A DNA stretch of 47,234 nt from Pseudomonas putida (GCF_028682635.1 NZ_JANHLK010000037.1:1-47234), one strand, 5' to 3'. Shown: positions 35,844 through 45,644, counted from the stretch's first letter. Notes: generated by a model not told the origin, from the letters alone. Numbers and translations are program-made.

Positions 35844-38800
35844 TCAATTGATCAAACGGGAGGGTTGGGAATCAGGGTCACGCGCGTCCTCGCGGACCTG
35901 GGCCAGCTCGGCTGCGGACAGCTCGGCGCCATGGCGCGCCAGGGTCAGCGCCTGCAAGTTGTCTTCGGCAACGGGGGCGGCCTCGGCATCCTGGTTGCCG
36001 CGCAGCAGTTCAAGAATGCGCACGGTCAACTTGGCAATGCTCGAGGTTTCGCTCAGTTCCATCACCGGCAGGCGAATGCCGAAGCGCTCCTCGACCGCCA
36101 CCACCAGTTCCACACTCATCAACGAGTCCAGCCCCAGTTCCTGCAGGGGTCGGCTGCTATCGAGCTTGCTGGTCGGCATGCGCAGGATCTCGCTGATTTC
36201 CTGCTTGAGCATCTCGGCAAACAACTCGGTGAGTTCCTCGTCGTTCATTTCCAGCAACAGGCGCTGGATGTCATCGACATTGCTCTCTTCCTCCTGCTCG
36301 CCGCTGTGCAGGCGCGCCAGTTCACTGAACTTCGGCGAGCCGGCGGCCGGCAGGAAGCGCGACAGGGCTTTCCAGTCGAGTTCCAGCACACCCAGCCCGG
36401 AGCGCTGTTGCAGCAGCAGGCGTTCCAGGGTGTCGAGGGCCGTCTGCGACTGCAAGGCCGCGCCGCCCATGCGGCTTTGCAGGGCGTCCTTGACGTCCTG
36501 GTTGCGCGCGAGGAAACCGGCATCGTCGATGGCGCCCCACAGCACGGCAGTGGCCGGCAAACCTTGCAGCAGGCGATGACGGGCCAGGGCTTCGAGCCAA
36601 TGGTTGGCCGCCACGTAGTTGGCCTGCCCCGGGTTGCCGAACAGGGTGGTCGCCGAGGAGAACAGCACGAAGAAGTCCAGCGCCAGGTGCGCGGTCAGTT
36701 CGTGCAGGTACTGCGCGCCCTTGGCCTTGGGTTCGAGCACCCGTTGCAGTTGCGCCTGGGTCAGGTTGCGGATCAGTCCGTCTTCGAACACGGTGGCGGC
36801 ATGCACCACGCCTCGTAGCGGTGCCTGGGAGGCTTCGATGCTGGCCAGCACGCTGCGCAGTTGGGCGCTGTCGGTGATGTCGCAGGCCAGCGCCTGCACT
36901 TCGATGCCCTGCTCGCGCCAGGCCGCCAGCGCCGGTTGCGCTTCTTCGGTGGCCGCGCCGCGACGACCCAGCAACGCCAGGTGACGAGCGCCCTTGTCCA
37001 CCAGCCATTGCGCGGTGCGCAGACCGAAACCGCTGAGCCCGCCAGTGACCAGGTAGGTGCCGTCGGCCGCCAGTTGCAATGCCTGCGCCTGTGTCTGCGG
37101 TGCGCGGAACACCTGCTGGATCGGCGTGCGGTAGGTGACGACGATCTTGCCGATCTGCCGCGCCTGCTGCATGTAGCGGAACGACTCGACGACATCGTTG
37201 GCATCGAACTCGCGGTACGGCAACGGGCTGAGAATGCCGTCGCGGAACAGCTGCATCATGTCGCCGAACAGGCGGCGGGTCAGGTCCGGGCGCTCGCTCA
37301 TCAGCTGGTCGGCGTCGATGCCGAAGTAACTGATGTTGTTGCGGAACGGGCGCAGGCCGATCTTGGTGTTCTGGTAGAAGTCACGCTTGCCGAGTTCGAG
37401 GAAGCGCCCGAAAGGCTTGAGCACCTGCAGGTTGCGGTTGATCGCCTCGCCAGCCAGGGAATTGAGCACCACGTCGACGCCACGGCCGGCGGTGATCGCC
37501 AGGATCTCGTCGGCAAACGCCAGGGAGCGCGAATCGAACACGTGCTCAACCCCGAGCAGGCGCAGGAAGTCGCGTTTTTCGTCGCTGCCGGCGGTGGCGT
37601 AGATCTCGGCCCCGCACCATTTGGCGATCTGGATCGCGGCAATGCCGACACCGCCCGCAGCGCCGTGGATGAGGATTTTCTCGCCCGGTTCCAGGCGCGC
37701 CAGGTGGTGCAGCGCGTAGTACACGGTGAAGAAGGTGCTCGGAATGGTCGCCGCCGCCTCGAAGGACATGCCCTCGGGGATCCGCGCCACCGCGTTGGCA
37801 TTGGTGATCAGGCGATTGGCGAAGCTTGACGGGCCAAAGCCGACAACCCGGTCACCCGGCTCGAAGTCGCCCTGCACCTGCGCACCCTTGCCGCGCACGA
37901 CACCGGCGAATTCGAAGCCCAGGGTCGGGCCGGAGAAGCCGTTCTCGATGGCTTCGTCGGACAACAGGCCGAGCGCGTACATGACGTCGCGGAAGTTCAG
38001 GCCGGTGGCCTGGACCTCGATGTCCAGATCATCTCCGGACGGCAGCAACGGTTCGTGGGCTTCCCAGCGCAGGTTGCGCAACTGGCCCGGCAGTTCGAAA
38101 CCCAGGCTGACCTGGGTCGGTGCCTGTTGCTCGGCGCTTGTATCCAGCTGATCAGGGCGTACCCGCAGGCGGGCCACGTAGCGATCGCCCTCGGCGCTGA
38201 TGGCCAGTTCGGTTTCGTCATCGGCATTGAGCAAGGCCGGCAGCAACGCTTCGACCCCAGCCCCTTCGGCCAGGTCCAGCAGGCGCACGCGGCAACCCAC
38301 GGCTTCGTTGGCCAGGGTGCGACCAAAGCCCCACAACGCCGCATCGGCGAGGGATGAGAGGTGACCGGCGACCTGCGCAGCGGGCGGCAGCAGATGCACC
38401 GCCGCACCACGGGTCAGCAGCCAGCAATCGGGACTGATGCCCGCCTGCTCGCACGCCTGGGTCAGTGCCGCGGCCAGCATGCAGCGCCGCGCCTGGTCGT
38501 CCAGCCCCTCGTTGCCGAACAGGCCGCTGAGCAACAGCAGGTGCTGCGGCACGGACGCAGCGCGCAGTTGCGCAGCAAGATCCTGGGCCGACGCCGGCGC
38601 CAGCCAGTCAACGTTTTGCCCCTGCTCGCGCAGGGCGGCGGCCAGTTGCTGGGCGAAGGCGTGTTCCGCGCCCTGCTCATCGGCCACCAGCAACCAGTGC
38701 TGGGCCGGCAGCGGTTGCGCTTCGAATGTCGCCGCCGCTTCCGCCGAACCCACCAGCACGTAGCTACCGCTGGACATAGCCGGGCTCAATTCGAGCGCCT

Positions 38801-41800
38801 CGCTAACGTTCAGGCCGTGGCGGCGCAGTTCCTGTTGCCAGAAGCCCGGGCGCTGTTGCACCGACAGGCTGCCCTGGCCCTGCCCGGCCAGCCACCACGA
38901 AGGTTGCGCGCCGAACACGAAATCTGCCCAACGGGCCGGGTGCTGCGCCAGCAACATCAGCTGGCCACCGGCGGACAAGCGCGCCGTGGCCTGACCCAGG
39001 CCAGCGCTGATGGCTTGCAGCGGCGCCAGGTCGGTGGCGACCAGCACCAGGTCAAAACCATCGGCCGGCAATTGCGCGGCGTCGCTCAGGCTGAGCAGGC
39101 GCAAGTCCGGGAAGTCGACTTGCAGCAAGCTGGCCGGGTCGAGGTCGTCGGCACTGTACTGGTAGTCGACTCGGTCGAAATCCAGCTGCGCACAGAGTTG
39201 CGCGGCGAAAGGCGAACCACCGAAGCCGAGCTCGAGAATGCGCAGCCGCTGGCCGGCCGGAAGAACCGCCAGGCGTTGTTCGATGTGGCGTTTGATCGCA
39301 TCCAGCACGGCGTGGTAGCCGCTGGCGCCCAGCACCTGGCGGGCGAGTTGCGCCGGCGAGGTTTCCCGGGGCAGCAACGCGTCGATCTGCACCGTGCCGC
39401 TGAGCAGGTCCAGCAGGTGGATGCCGATCCGGCCCACCGAGTGAATGATCTGGAAGTGCTCGGGATAACTGCGGAACAGTTCCTGCCAGATGTCCTGGGC
39501 ACTGGGCCGCTCGTCCTGATCGGCCAGCAGCCAGGCATCGCCGCTGGCAATCAGGCTGCCGTCGTCCAGCGCCTGTTGAAGTAGATGATCGAGGTAGCCC
39601 GAGAAGCCTTGTGCTTCTGCCTGCCAGGTTGCCCGTTGCGCCGCGCTGAGCTGGCCGCCGAGGGACGCGATGGCCTCCAGCACGAAGCTTGCGCACAGGC
39701 TGTCCAGCAGTGGATCGACTTCCTGGCTGTAACGCACCAGGGTCGGTTCATCGATCACCGATGCCAGGCTTTGCGCCAGGACGCTGTGCAATGGCGAGGC
39801 CGGTTGCGGCAACTCACGCGCGGCCAGCGGCCAGGGTTTGGCAACGCCGGCAAAATCCACCAGTTTCAGGTCGCCGCTGCGGTCCTTGTGCAACTTGACG
39901 GCACGGAAACGCGCGTCCTTGATGCACACCACGGCGCGCCCCTGGGCGTCGTACAGGGTGAAGTCGGCCAGCAGCGAGTGCTCCGAACGGCGCACCAGGC
40001 GCACCTTGGCCAGCGTCGGTGGCAGGCTGCCCGCGGCAAAGTTGATGCGCCCCAGTTTCACCGGAATGAACGCCAGGCCATTACGTGCCAGGGGATCACG
40101 ACTGAGCAATTGGGTGATCAGCTGGAACGCGCTGTCCAGCAGTGCCGGATGCAGGTGCAGGGCCGCCAGTTCCGACTCAATCACGCTCGGGACGCTGAGC
40201 TGCGCCAGCACCTGGTCACCGTCGATCCAGCCGGCTTCAATGGCCTGGTAGGCCGGGCCGTAATTCAGGCCGACTGCAGAGGTCAGTTGCAAATGCTCGG
40301 CACGGCTGAAATCGGCGGCGCGGGTTGGCAGTGCTGGTGCCGGTTCGTTGAGCAGCACACCACGGGCCTCGCCGGGCAGGCGGGCAACCACGTGGCGGGC
40401 CCAGGGTTCTTCCTGGGAGGTGCTGCGCGAAACGATCGACACGGTGCCGTCGCTGCTGTCGATCTGCACGCGCACGCGCTTGCTCGACTCGGCGTGCAGC
40501 ACCAGCGGGCTGTGAATTTCGAGCTCTTCGATGTCGACGAACTCACCCGGCTGGTAGCACTGCGCGGCCGCCAGCACCAGCTCGGTGAAACCGGCGCCGG
40601 GGAACAGCACGGCGTCGCCGACCTTGTGGTCTTCAAGGGACGGGAACAGTTGCGTGTCGAGGCGACTGTCCCAGGTCAATTCGTGGCCGGGTACCGCATG
40701 ACCCAGCAGTGGATGCACACGGTCCAGGTACAGCGTGCGCGCCGATTCCGGTGTATCGGCATGCCAGTGGCGCTCGCGCTGCCAGGCATAGTTGGGCAAG
40801 CGCACGAAGCGACCGGTGCTCGGGAACAGGCACGCCAGGTCGGTCCCGGCGCCACTGATCAGCACCTTGGCCACCGCGCGGGTGACCATCGGCGGCGCGT
40901 CGTCATGGCGCTTGAGCGTGGCGATCACTACGCCCTGTTGCTCGCGTGTCGCCAGGGCATCGCTGACATAGCTGCGCAGGATCGGGTGCGGTCCGACTTC
41001 GACGAAGACGTTGTAACCCTCCTCGCACAGGGTCTCGCTGGCGGACTGGAACAGCACCGGGAAACGGATGTTCTGCCACCAATATTCGGCGTCCAGGCGC
41101 TCGCCATCGAGCAAGCCACCGGTGACCGTGGAATACATCGGGATCTGGCTGGCGCGCGGCGCGATGTCACGCAAGGCCTCGACCACCTGCTCGGCGATGA
41201 CGTTCATCGCCGGCGAATGGAAGGCGTAGTCCAGGCCAAGGCGGCGCACGAACACCTGGCGCTCGGTGAGTGCCTGTTCCAGACGTTCAAGACCGGCCAC
41301 GGAACCGGCCACGGTGGCGCCCTTGAAGCTGTTTTCGCCGGCCACGACCACGTCGTCCAGACCCAGCTCCAGCAACAGGTTCGCGGTGTCGCTGCCCGAC
41401 AGGCCCACGGCGGACATTTGCCCGGAACCGGCGGTCAGCCCCTGCAGACGACTGCGGTGGTAGATCACGCGGGTCGCGTCGCCAAGGGTCAACGCGCCAC
41501 AGGCCCAGGCGGCCGCCACTTCGCCAACGCTGTGGCCCATGACCACCTGCGGCACCACGCCCTGGCTGGCCAGCATGCGGGTCACGCCCACTTGCAGGGC
41601 GAACAGCGCCGGCTGGGCCAGTTCGGTCAGGTGATAACGCTCCTGGCCATACTCGCCCGCCAGTTCGGCGATCAGCGAATAGCCGGCCAGTGGCTGGAAC
41701 AGCGTGTCGATTTCAGTCACGGCGGCATGGAACACCGCATCGGCGAGCAGCGCCTTGCCCATGCCCTGCCACTGCGAGCCATTGCCGGAGTAGACGAATA

Positions 41801-43391
41801 CCGGGCCCTGGGCCTGATCCAGCGCGCGACCGCTTTCGACCACCGCGCTCAAGGCCGGGGCGGCCGGGTCCAGGGCGAAATCCAACAGCGCCTGGGCGCT
41901 TTGCTGTTGATCGGCCTCGAACACCACCACGCGTTGTGGGTGCAGGTCGCGACGCAGCATCGCCTGGTACGCCACGTCATAAAGGCCGGCTGCCGGGTGA
42001 TCGTCCAGGTGTTGGGCAATGCTTTCGGCCATGGCCGCCAATCCAGCGCTGTCCTTGGCCGTGATCATTAGCGGCACGGCGCCTGTCTGGGCAACGGGCG
42101 GTACAACTTGCGGGGTATGGCTTTGCAGGATGACGTGGGCGTTGGCGCCGCCGAAACCGAACGAGTTGACCCCCACCACCAGCGTGCCGTCCGACTTGAG
42201 GGCGTGGTTGCGGGTGGCGACGTTGAGGTTGAGCTCGGCGAACGGAATACGCGGGTTGAGGTTCTTGATGCCGATGGTGGCCGGCACCTGGCGCTCGGTG
42301 ACGCAGTACAGCGCCTTCATCAAGCCGGCCACGCCGGACGCGGCCTCCAGGTGACCGATGTTGCTCTTGACCGAACCGATCAACAACGGCTTGTCCGCGC
42401 CGCGTGCCTGGCCCAGGGCCAGACCGATCGCCCGGCTTTCGATCGGATCGCCCACCGGGGTACCGGTGCCGTGGGCTTCCAGGTAGTCGATGTCGGCCGG
42501 CGAGATCCCGGCGCTGGCGTAGGCCTGGGTCATCAGCGCTGCTTGCGCATCGGCGCTGGGCACGGTCAGCCCGGACTTGCGCCCGTCGGTATTGACCGCA
42601 CTGCCGGCGACGACGGCGAGGATCTGGTTGCCATCGGCCACCGCCTTGTCGTAATCCTTGAGGTAGAACAGCCCTGCCCCTTCGGAACGCACGTAACCGT
42701 CACCGGCTTCGTCGAAGACGTTGCAGCGCCCTTTGCGCGACAGCATCGAGGCCTTGGAGAAGATCAGGAAACCGAACGGGTGCAGGTGCAGGCTGATACC
42801 GCCGGCCAGCGCCTGGTCGATATCGCCGCTTTGAATGGCCTGGCAGGCCTGGTGGAACGCGACCAGCGACGAGGAACACGCGGTATCGACCGCCATGCTC
42901 GGGCCGTGCAGGTCATAGAAATACGACAGGCGATTGGCCGCGATGCTGAAGGTGTTGCCCGTGGCCGTGGAAGCGTCCACCAGCGACAGGTCATGGGACA
43001 GGCGATAGGCATAGTCGGTGCTGGCAATGCCCAGGTACACCCCGCAGTTGCTGCCGCGCACGCTCGACGGTTTTACCCCGGCGTTCTCGAACACTTCCCA
43101 GCCCAGTTCCAGCAACAGGCGCTGTTGGGGGTCCATGATCGCCGCTTCCCGGGGCGAAATGCTGAAGAAGCCGGCATCGAAGGTGGAAATGTCACCCAGC
43201 GTGCCAGCCGCCAGGGTGTAGGCGGTGCCAGGGTTGGCCTTGTCCGGGTGGAAAAACGCATCGCGGGACCAGCGGGACGGGTCGACCTGAGTGATGAAGT
43301 CGTGACCTTCCAGCAGGTTCTGCCAAAAAGTTGCGGAAGTGGAGCCGGGAAAACGAAACGAAGCCCCAATTATTGCAACTTTTTTACGCAT
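35844..43391 (-). CDS. Single-module reducing type I polyketide/fatty-acid synthase, RkpA-like
   Basis: 2515 residues, nearly the size of RkpA of S. meliloti as I recall it. Approximate domains: KS 5-430 (active Cys in VDTACSSSLVAFH, His in EAHGTGTPVGDP and NIGHLEAASG); AT 535-830 (GHSVGEVAAAW, specificity motif YAFHS, nearer the malonyl HAFH than methylmalonyl YASH type); DH 895-1180 (His in DHKVGDAVLFPGAG, Asp in HPALLDSAFQ); methyltransferase-like 1290-1500 with altered motif I (LELGFGGSPFA); ER 1750-2060 (IHGAAGGVGIAAIQ); KR 2110-2330 (TGGLSGFGLRTAQ, NPGQANYVAAN); ACP about 2390-2460 (GLDSLMSVEL). No thioesterase, so release probably occurs by the adjacent oxoamine synthase. ATG 43391 has GGAG 7 nt upstream. 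Confidence 0.95.
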   Translation of the reverse strand: MRKKVAIIGASFRFPGSTSATFWQNLLEGHDFITQVDPSRWSRDAFFHPDKANPGTAYTLAAGTLGDISTFDAGFFSISPREAAIMDPQQRLLLELGWEVFENAGVKPSSVRGSNCGVYLGIASTDYAYRLSHDLSLVDASTATGNTFSIAANRLSYFYDLHGPSMAVDTACSSSLVAFHQACQAIQSGDIDQALAGGISLHLHPFGFLIFSKASMLSRKGRCNVFDEAGDGYVRSEGAGLFYLKDYDKAVADGNQILAVVAGSAVNTDGRKSGLTVPSADAQAALMTQAYASAGISPADIDYLEAHGTGTPVGDPIESRAIGLALGQARGADKPLLIGSVKSNIGHLEAASGVAGLMKALYCVTERQVPATIGIKNLNPRIPFAELNLNVATRNHALKSDGTLVVGVNSFGFGGANAHVILQSHTPQVVPPVAQTGAVPLMITAKDSAGLAAMAESIAQHLDDHPAAGLYDVAYQAMLRRDLHPQRVVVFEADQQQSAQALLDFALDPAAPALSAVVESGRALDQAQGPVFVYSGNGSQWQGMGKALLADAVFHAAVTEIDTLFQPLAGYSLIAELAGEYGQERYHLTELAQPALFALQVGVTRMLASQGVVPQVVMGHSVGEVAAAWACGALTLGDATRVIYHRSRLQGLTAGSGQMSAVGLSGSDTANLLLELGLDDVVVAGENSFKGATVAGSVAGLERLEQALTERQVFVRRLGLDYAFHSPAMNVIAEQVVEALRDIAPRASQIPMYSTVTGGLLDGERLDAEYWWQNIRFPVLFQSASETLCEEGYNVFVEVGPHPILRSYVSDALATREQQGVVIATLKRHDDAPPMVTRAVAKVLISGAGTDLACLFPSTGRFVRLPNYAWQRERHWHADTPESARTLYLDRVHPLLGHAVPGHELTWDSRLDTQLFPSLEDHKVGDAVLFPGAGFTELVLAAAQCYQPGEFVDIEELEIHSPLVLHAESSKRVRVQIDSSDGTVSIVSRSTSQEEPWARHVVARLPGEARGVLLNEPAPALPTRAADFSRAEHLQLTSAVGLNYGPAYQAIEAGWIDGDQVLAQLSVPSVIESELAALHLHPALLDSAFQLITQLLSRDPLARNGLAFIPVKLGRINFAAGSLPPTLAKVRLVRRSEHSLLADFTLYDAQGRAVVCIKDARFRAVKLHKDRSGDLKLVDFAGVAKPWPLAARELPQPASPLHSVLAQSLASVIDEPTLVRYSQEVDPLLDSLCASFVLEAIASLGGQLSAAQRATWQAEAQGFSGYLDHLLQQALDDGSLIASGDAWLLADQDERPSAQDIWQELFRSYPEHFQIIHSVGRIGIHLLDLLSGTVQIDALLPRETSPAQLARQVLGASGYHAVLDAIKRHIEQRLAVLPAGQRLRILELGFGGSPFAAQLCAQLDFDRVDYQYSADDLDPASLLQVDFPDLRLLSLSDAAQLPADGFDLVLVATDLAPLQAISAGLGQATARLSAGGQLMLLAQHPARWADFVFGAQPSWWLAGQGQGSLSVQQRPGFWQQELRRHGLNVSEALELSPAMSSGSYVLVGSAEAAATFEAQPLPAQHWLLVADEQGAEHAFAQQLAAALREQGQNVDWLAPASAQDLAAQLRAASVPQHLLLLSGLFGNEGLDDQARRCMLAAALTQACEQAGISPDCWLLTRGAAVHLLPPAAQVAGHLSSLADAALWGFGRTLANEAVGCRVRLLDLAEGAGVEALLPALLNADDETELAISAEGDRYVARLRVRPDQLDTSAEQQAPTQVSLGFELPGQLRNLRWEAHEPLLPSGDDLDIEVQATGLNFRDVMYALGLLSDEAIENGFSGPTLGFEFAGVVRGKGAQVQGDFEPGDRVVGFGPSSFANRLITNANAVARIPEGMSFEAAATIPSTFFTVYYALHHLARLEPGEKILIHGAAGGVGIAAIQIAKWCGAEIYATAGSDEKRDFLRLLGVEHVFDSRSLAFADEILAITAGRGVDVVLNSLAGEAINRNLQVLKPFGRFLELGKRDFYQNTKIGLRPFRNNISYFGIDADQLMSERPDLTRRLFGDMMQLFRDGILSPLPYREFDANDVVESFRYMQQARQIGKIVVTYRTPIQQVFRAPQTQAQALQLAADGTYLVTGGLSGFGLRTAQWLVDKGARHLALLGRRGAATEEAQPALAAWREQGIEVQALACDITDSAQLRSVLASIEASQAPLRGVVHAATVFEDGLIRNLTQAQLQRVLEPKAKGAQYLHELTAHLALDFFVLFSSATTLFGNPGQANYVAANHWLEALARHRLLQGLPATAVLWGAIDDAGFLARNQDVKDALQSRMGGAALQSQTALDTLERLLLQQRSGLGVLELDWKALSRFLPAAGSPKFSELARLHSGEQEEESNVDDIQRLLLEMNDEELTELFAEMLKQEISEILRMPTSKLDSSRPLQELGLDSLMSVELVVAVEERFGIRLPVMELSETSSIAKLTVRILELLRGNQDAEAAPVAEDNLQALTLARHGAELSAAELAQVREDARDPDSQPSRLIN

Positions 43392-43752
43392 GACTTTCTC
43401 CACCTTTTTATATTCTCAACGGTACCGCCATCGCTTCGTGCGATGGGTGCGTCGAACACCCTCATGGGTCCGACATAACCTTGAGAAACTTGCTGAATTC
43501 CGTTGGGTAGTGACTCTGTATTTATTATTAGGAGTACTTTTCTCCCCGGCATCGGCCACTGAAGCGCCAGCGCTGGGGGCGCAAAATCATACGCTGAGCG
43601 CCTCCCGAGGGAAACCCTTACAAACCGTTACAGTACGACCCGTCGTCGCCTATCCGCCTTGATCGACGCAGAGCTCCCGGCAAAAAAAAATAAATTCAAT
43701 AAAGCCACTGCACGGCCGACACCCTGTCAAAGCCTTGCGGATTAAATAAGCC
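43392..43752. other. Divergent intergenic region between PKS and aer
   Basis: This contains the PKS leader with a small hairpin (43428-43446), an AT-rich stretch at 43510-43540 (TATTTATTATTAGGAG) and a short plus-strand frame ending 43662. That frame includes a signal-peptide-like run (TLYLLLGVLFSPASATEA) but has no good start or ribosome-binding site, so I do not call it a gene. Promoters of both genes should lie here. Confidence 0.45.
43428..43446 (-). promoter_or_regulatory. Hairpin in the PKS leader
   Basis: On the minus strand CCATCGC-ACGAA-GCGATGG forms a perfect 7-bp stem, about 37 nt upstream of the PKS start. On the plus strand the loop contains UUCG, a stable tetraloop, so it may be most stable in plus-strand RNA. 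Confidence 0.35.
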
Positions 43753-45318
43753 ATGCGTAATAACCAGCCCATTACACAACGCGAACGGACCTTCCCGGCT
43801 CAGCAACGGTTGATTTCCACCACGGATGCCAAGGGCATGATCACCTACTGCAACGACGATTTCGTCGAGATCAGCGGGTTTTCTCGTGAGGAACTGATCC
43901 GGGCGCCGCATAACCTGGTGCGTCACCCCGACGTGCCCGCCGCGGTCTTCGCGCACATGTGGGGCACTCTCAAACAAGGCTTGCCATGGATGGGCATTGT
44001 CAAGAATCGCTGCAAGAGCGGTGACCACTACTGGGTTAACGCCTATGTGACACCGATCTTCGAAGGCAACCAGGTGATCGGCTACGAGTCGGTGCGGGTC
44101 AAGCCCACCGCCGAACAGATTCGCCGCGCCGAAGCGCTTTACCAACGCATCAACCAGGGCAAGTCGGCCATTCCTTCGACGGATAAATGGCTGCCGGTCC
44201 TGCAGGACTGGCTGCCCTTCATCCTGGTCAGCCAGTTGAGCTTCATGATCGGTGCGACGCTGAACTCCCAGTGGGGCTTTGCCCTGGCGGCCGGCCTTTC
44301 GGTGCCATTGGGTCTGCTGGGCCTGAGCTGGCAGCAACGCGGCCTCAAGCGCTTGCTGCGCCTGGCCGAGCAGACCACGTCCGACCCGCTGATCGCGCAG
44401 ATGTACACCGACAGCCGCGGCGCCCAGGCACGCCTGGAGATGTCGATCCTCAGCCAGGAAGCACGCCTGAGAACCTGCCTGACTCGCCTGCAGGACACCG
44501 CCGAGCACCTGACCGACCAAGCCAGGCAGTCCGATGCCCTGGCGCACGACAGCTCCACCGGCCTGGAGCGCCAACGCGTCGAAACCGAACAAGTGGCCAC
44601 CGCCGTCAATCAGATGGCCGCCACCACCCAGGAAGTCGCCAGCCACGTACAGCGCACCGCCGACGCTACCCAGCAAGCCAATCGCCTGACCGGCCGCGGC
44701 CGCGACATCGCCGGGGAAACCCGCGAAGCCATCCAGCGCCTGTCGGTGGTGGTGGGGGAAACCGGTGCGACCGTGACCCAACTGGCCAAGGACAGCAACG
44801 AAATCGGCGGCGTGGTCGACGTGATCAAGGGCATCGCCGACCAGACCAACCTGCTGGCACTGAACGCCGCCATCGAAGCGGCGCGCGCCGGCGAGATGGG
44901 GCGTGGTTTTGCGGTCGTGGCCGACGAAGTTCGCCAGCTGGCGCAACGCACCAGCGAATCCACCGGGCAGATCCACGCCCTGATCGCCAAGCTCCAGCAA
45001 ACCGCAGGCACTGCGGTGCAGACCATGGAAGCCGGGCATCGCCAGGCCGAAGAAGGCGTGGCGCGGGTAATGGAAGCGGACCAGGCCTTGGTGGGGATCA
45101 GCGAAGCGGTGGCCAACATCACCGACATGACCACCCAGATCGCTGCCGCGACCGAAGAACAAAGCGCAGTGGCCGAAGAAATCAGCCGCAACATCAGCAA
45201 CATCTCGGCACTGGCGGACCAGACTTCGGAACAGGCGCAGAATTCGGCGTTGTTGAGTGAAGAGCTGACCAAGACGGCGAATACGCAGTATTCGTTGGTG
45301 GAGCGGTTCAACCGCTGA
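43753..45318 (+). CDS. aer: Aerotaxis receptor Aer (PAS-domain methyl-accepting chemotaxis protein)
   Basis: A 521-residue redox/aerotaxis transducer. The N-terminal PAS domain (about 10-120) contains ISTTDAKGMITYCNDDFVEISGFSREEL and HPDVPAAVFAHMW, which in Aer bind FAD. A membrane anchor follows (about 152-195: WLPFILVSQLSFMIGATLNS and FALAAGLSVPLGLLGLSW), then a short HAMP-like link and the cytoplasmic signalling domain. Its tip IADQTNLLALNAAIEAARAG contacts CheA/CheW. Length equals that of P. aeruginosa Aer as I recall it. ATG 43753 is the start. It is a core chemotaxis gene and marks the right boundary of the capsule island. A rho-independent terminator follows 20 nt after the stop. Confidence 0.95.
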   Translation: MRNNQPITQRERTFPAQQRLISTTDAKGMITYCNDDFVEISGFSREELIRAPHNLVRHPDVPAAVFAHMWGTLKQGLPWMGIVKNRCKSGDHYWVNAYVTPIFEGNQVIGYESVRVKPTAEQIRRAEALYQRINQGKSAIPSTDKWLPVLQDWLPFILVSQLSFMIGATLNSQWGFALAAGLSVPLGLLGLSWQQRGLKRLLRLAEQTTSDPLIAQMYTDSRGAQARLEMSILSQEARLRTCLTRLQDTAEHLTDQARQSDALAHDSSTGLERQRVETEQVATAVNQMAATTQEVASHVQRTADATQQANRLTGRGRDIAGETREAIQRLSVVVGETGATVTQLAKDSNEIGGVVDVIKGIADQTNLLALNAAIEAARAGEMGRGFAVVADEVRQLAQRTSESTGQIHALIAKLQQTAGTAVQTMEAGHRQAEEGVARVMEADQALVGISEAVANITDMTTQIAAATEEQSAVAEEISRNISNISALADQTSEQAQNSALLSEELTKTANTQYSLVERFNR

Positions 45319-45337
45319 TCGATGCTGGCTGATACAG

Positions 45338-45368
45338 AACCCGGACAGTGAAAGCTTCCGGGTTTTTT
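45338..45368 (+). terminator. Rho-independent terminator after aer
   Basis: AACCCGGA (45338-45345) and TCCGGGTT (45357-45364) form an 8-bp stem with an 11-nt loop followed by TTTT, 20 nt after the aer stop. A second copy lies at 46260-46290. Confidence 0.9.
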
Positions 45369-45431
45369 GTTGCATCAGTGAAAGCCAAGTTGCCTGACAG
45401 GGCCTCTTCGCTGGCAAGCCAGCTCCTACAG
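45338..45431. repeat. 94-bp direct repeat, copy 1 (terminator plus REP)
   Basis: The aer terminator, the linker GTTGCATCAGTGAAAGCC, AGTTGCCTGACAGGG and an inverted-type REP up to CCTACAG form a 94-bp segment. It recurs at 46260-46353 with only about two substitutions and no gap. The two copies bracket the toxin-antitoxin genes. Confidence 0.9.
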
Positions 45432-45475
45432 GGGGCTGCGCTGCACACAAAACGTGAGCTGGCTTACCAGCGAAG
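45406..45475. repeat. Inverted REP pair downstream of aer
   Basis: CTTCGCTGGCAAGCCAGCTC (45406 on) faces GTGAGCTGGCTTACCAGCGA (45454 on), an imperfect REP doublet with a 22-bp spacer. Confidence 0.75.
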
Positions 45476-45644
45476 CTGCCATGATTGTTGGCGATGATAT
45501 TCAGGCTGTACACCTTTGAGCTCTTTCCTACAAATACGCCAGAAGCCGCCGACTTGTCCCCCTCGGGGCCGGGATCTATCGTTGCCGGAAAAAACTTATT
45601 CACATAAGCTGGTCAGTATGAATACACACCCTTCGGAGGCTCCG

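Noticed and set aside
39585..42071. An 828-codon plus-strand frame opposite the PKS
   Set aside because: It mirrors KS-AT-DH coding sequence; the protein is Q/R/H/G-rich with no domain and no ribosome-binding site.
43490..43662. A signal-peptide-like plus-strand segment upstream of aer
   Set aside because: No plausible start codon with ribosome-binding site; the open frame begins inside antisense PKS sequence.
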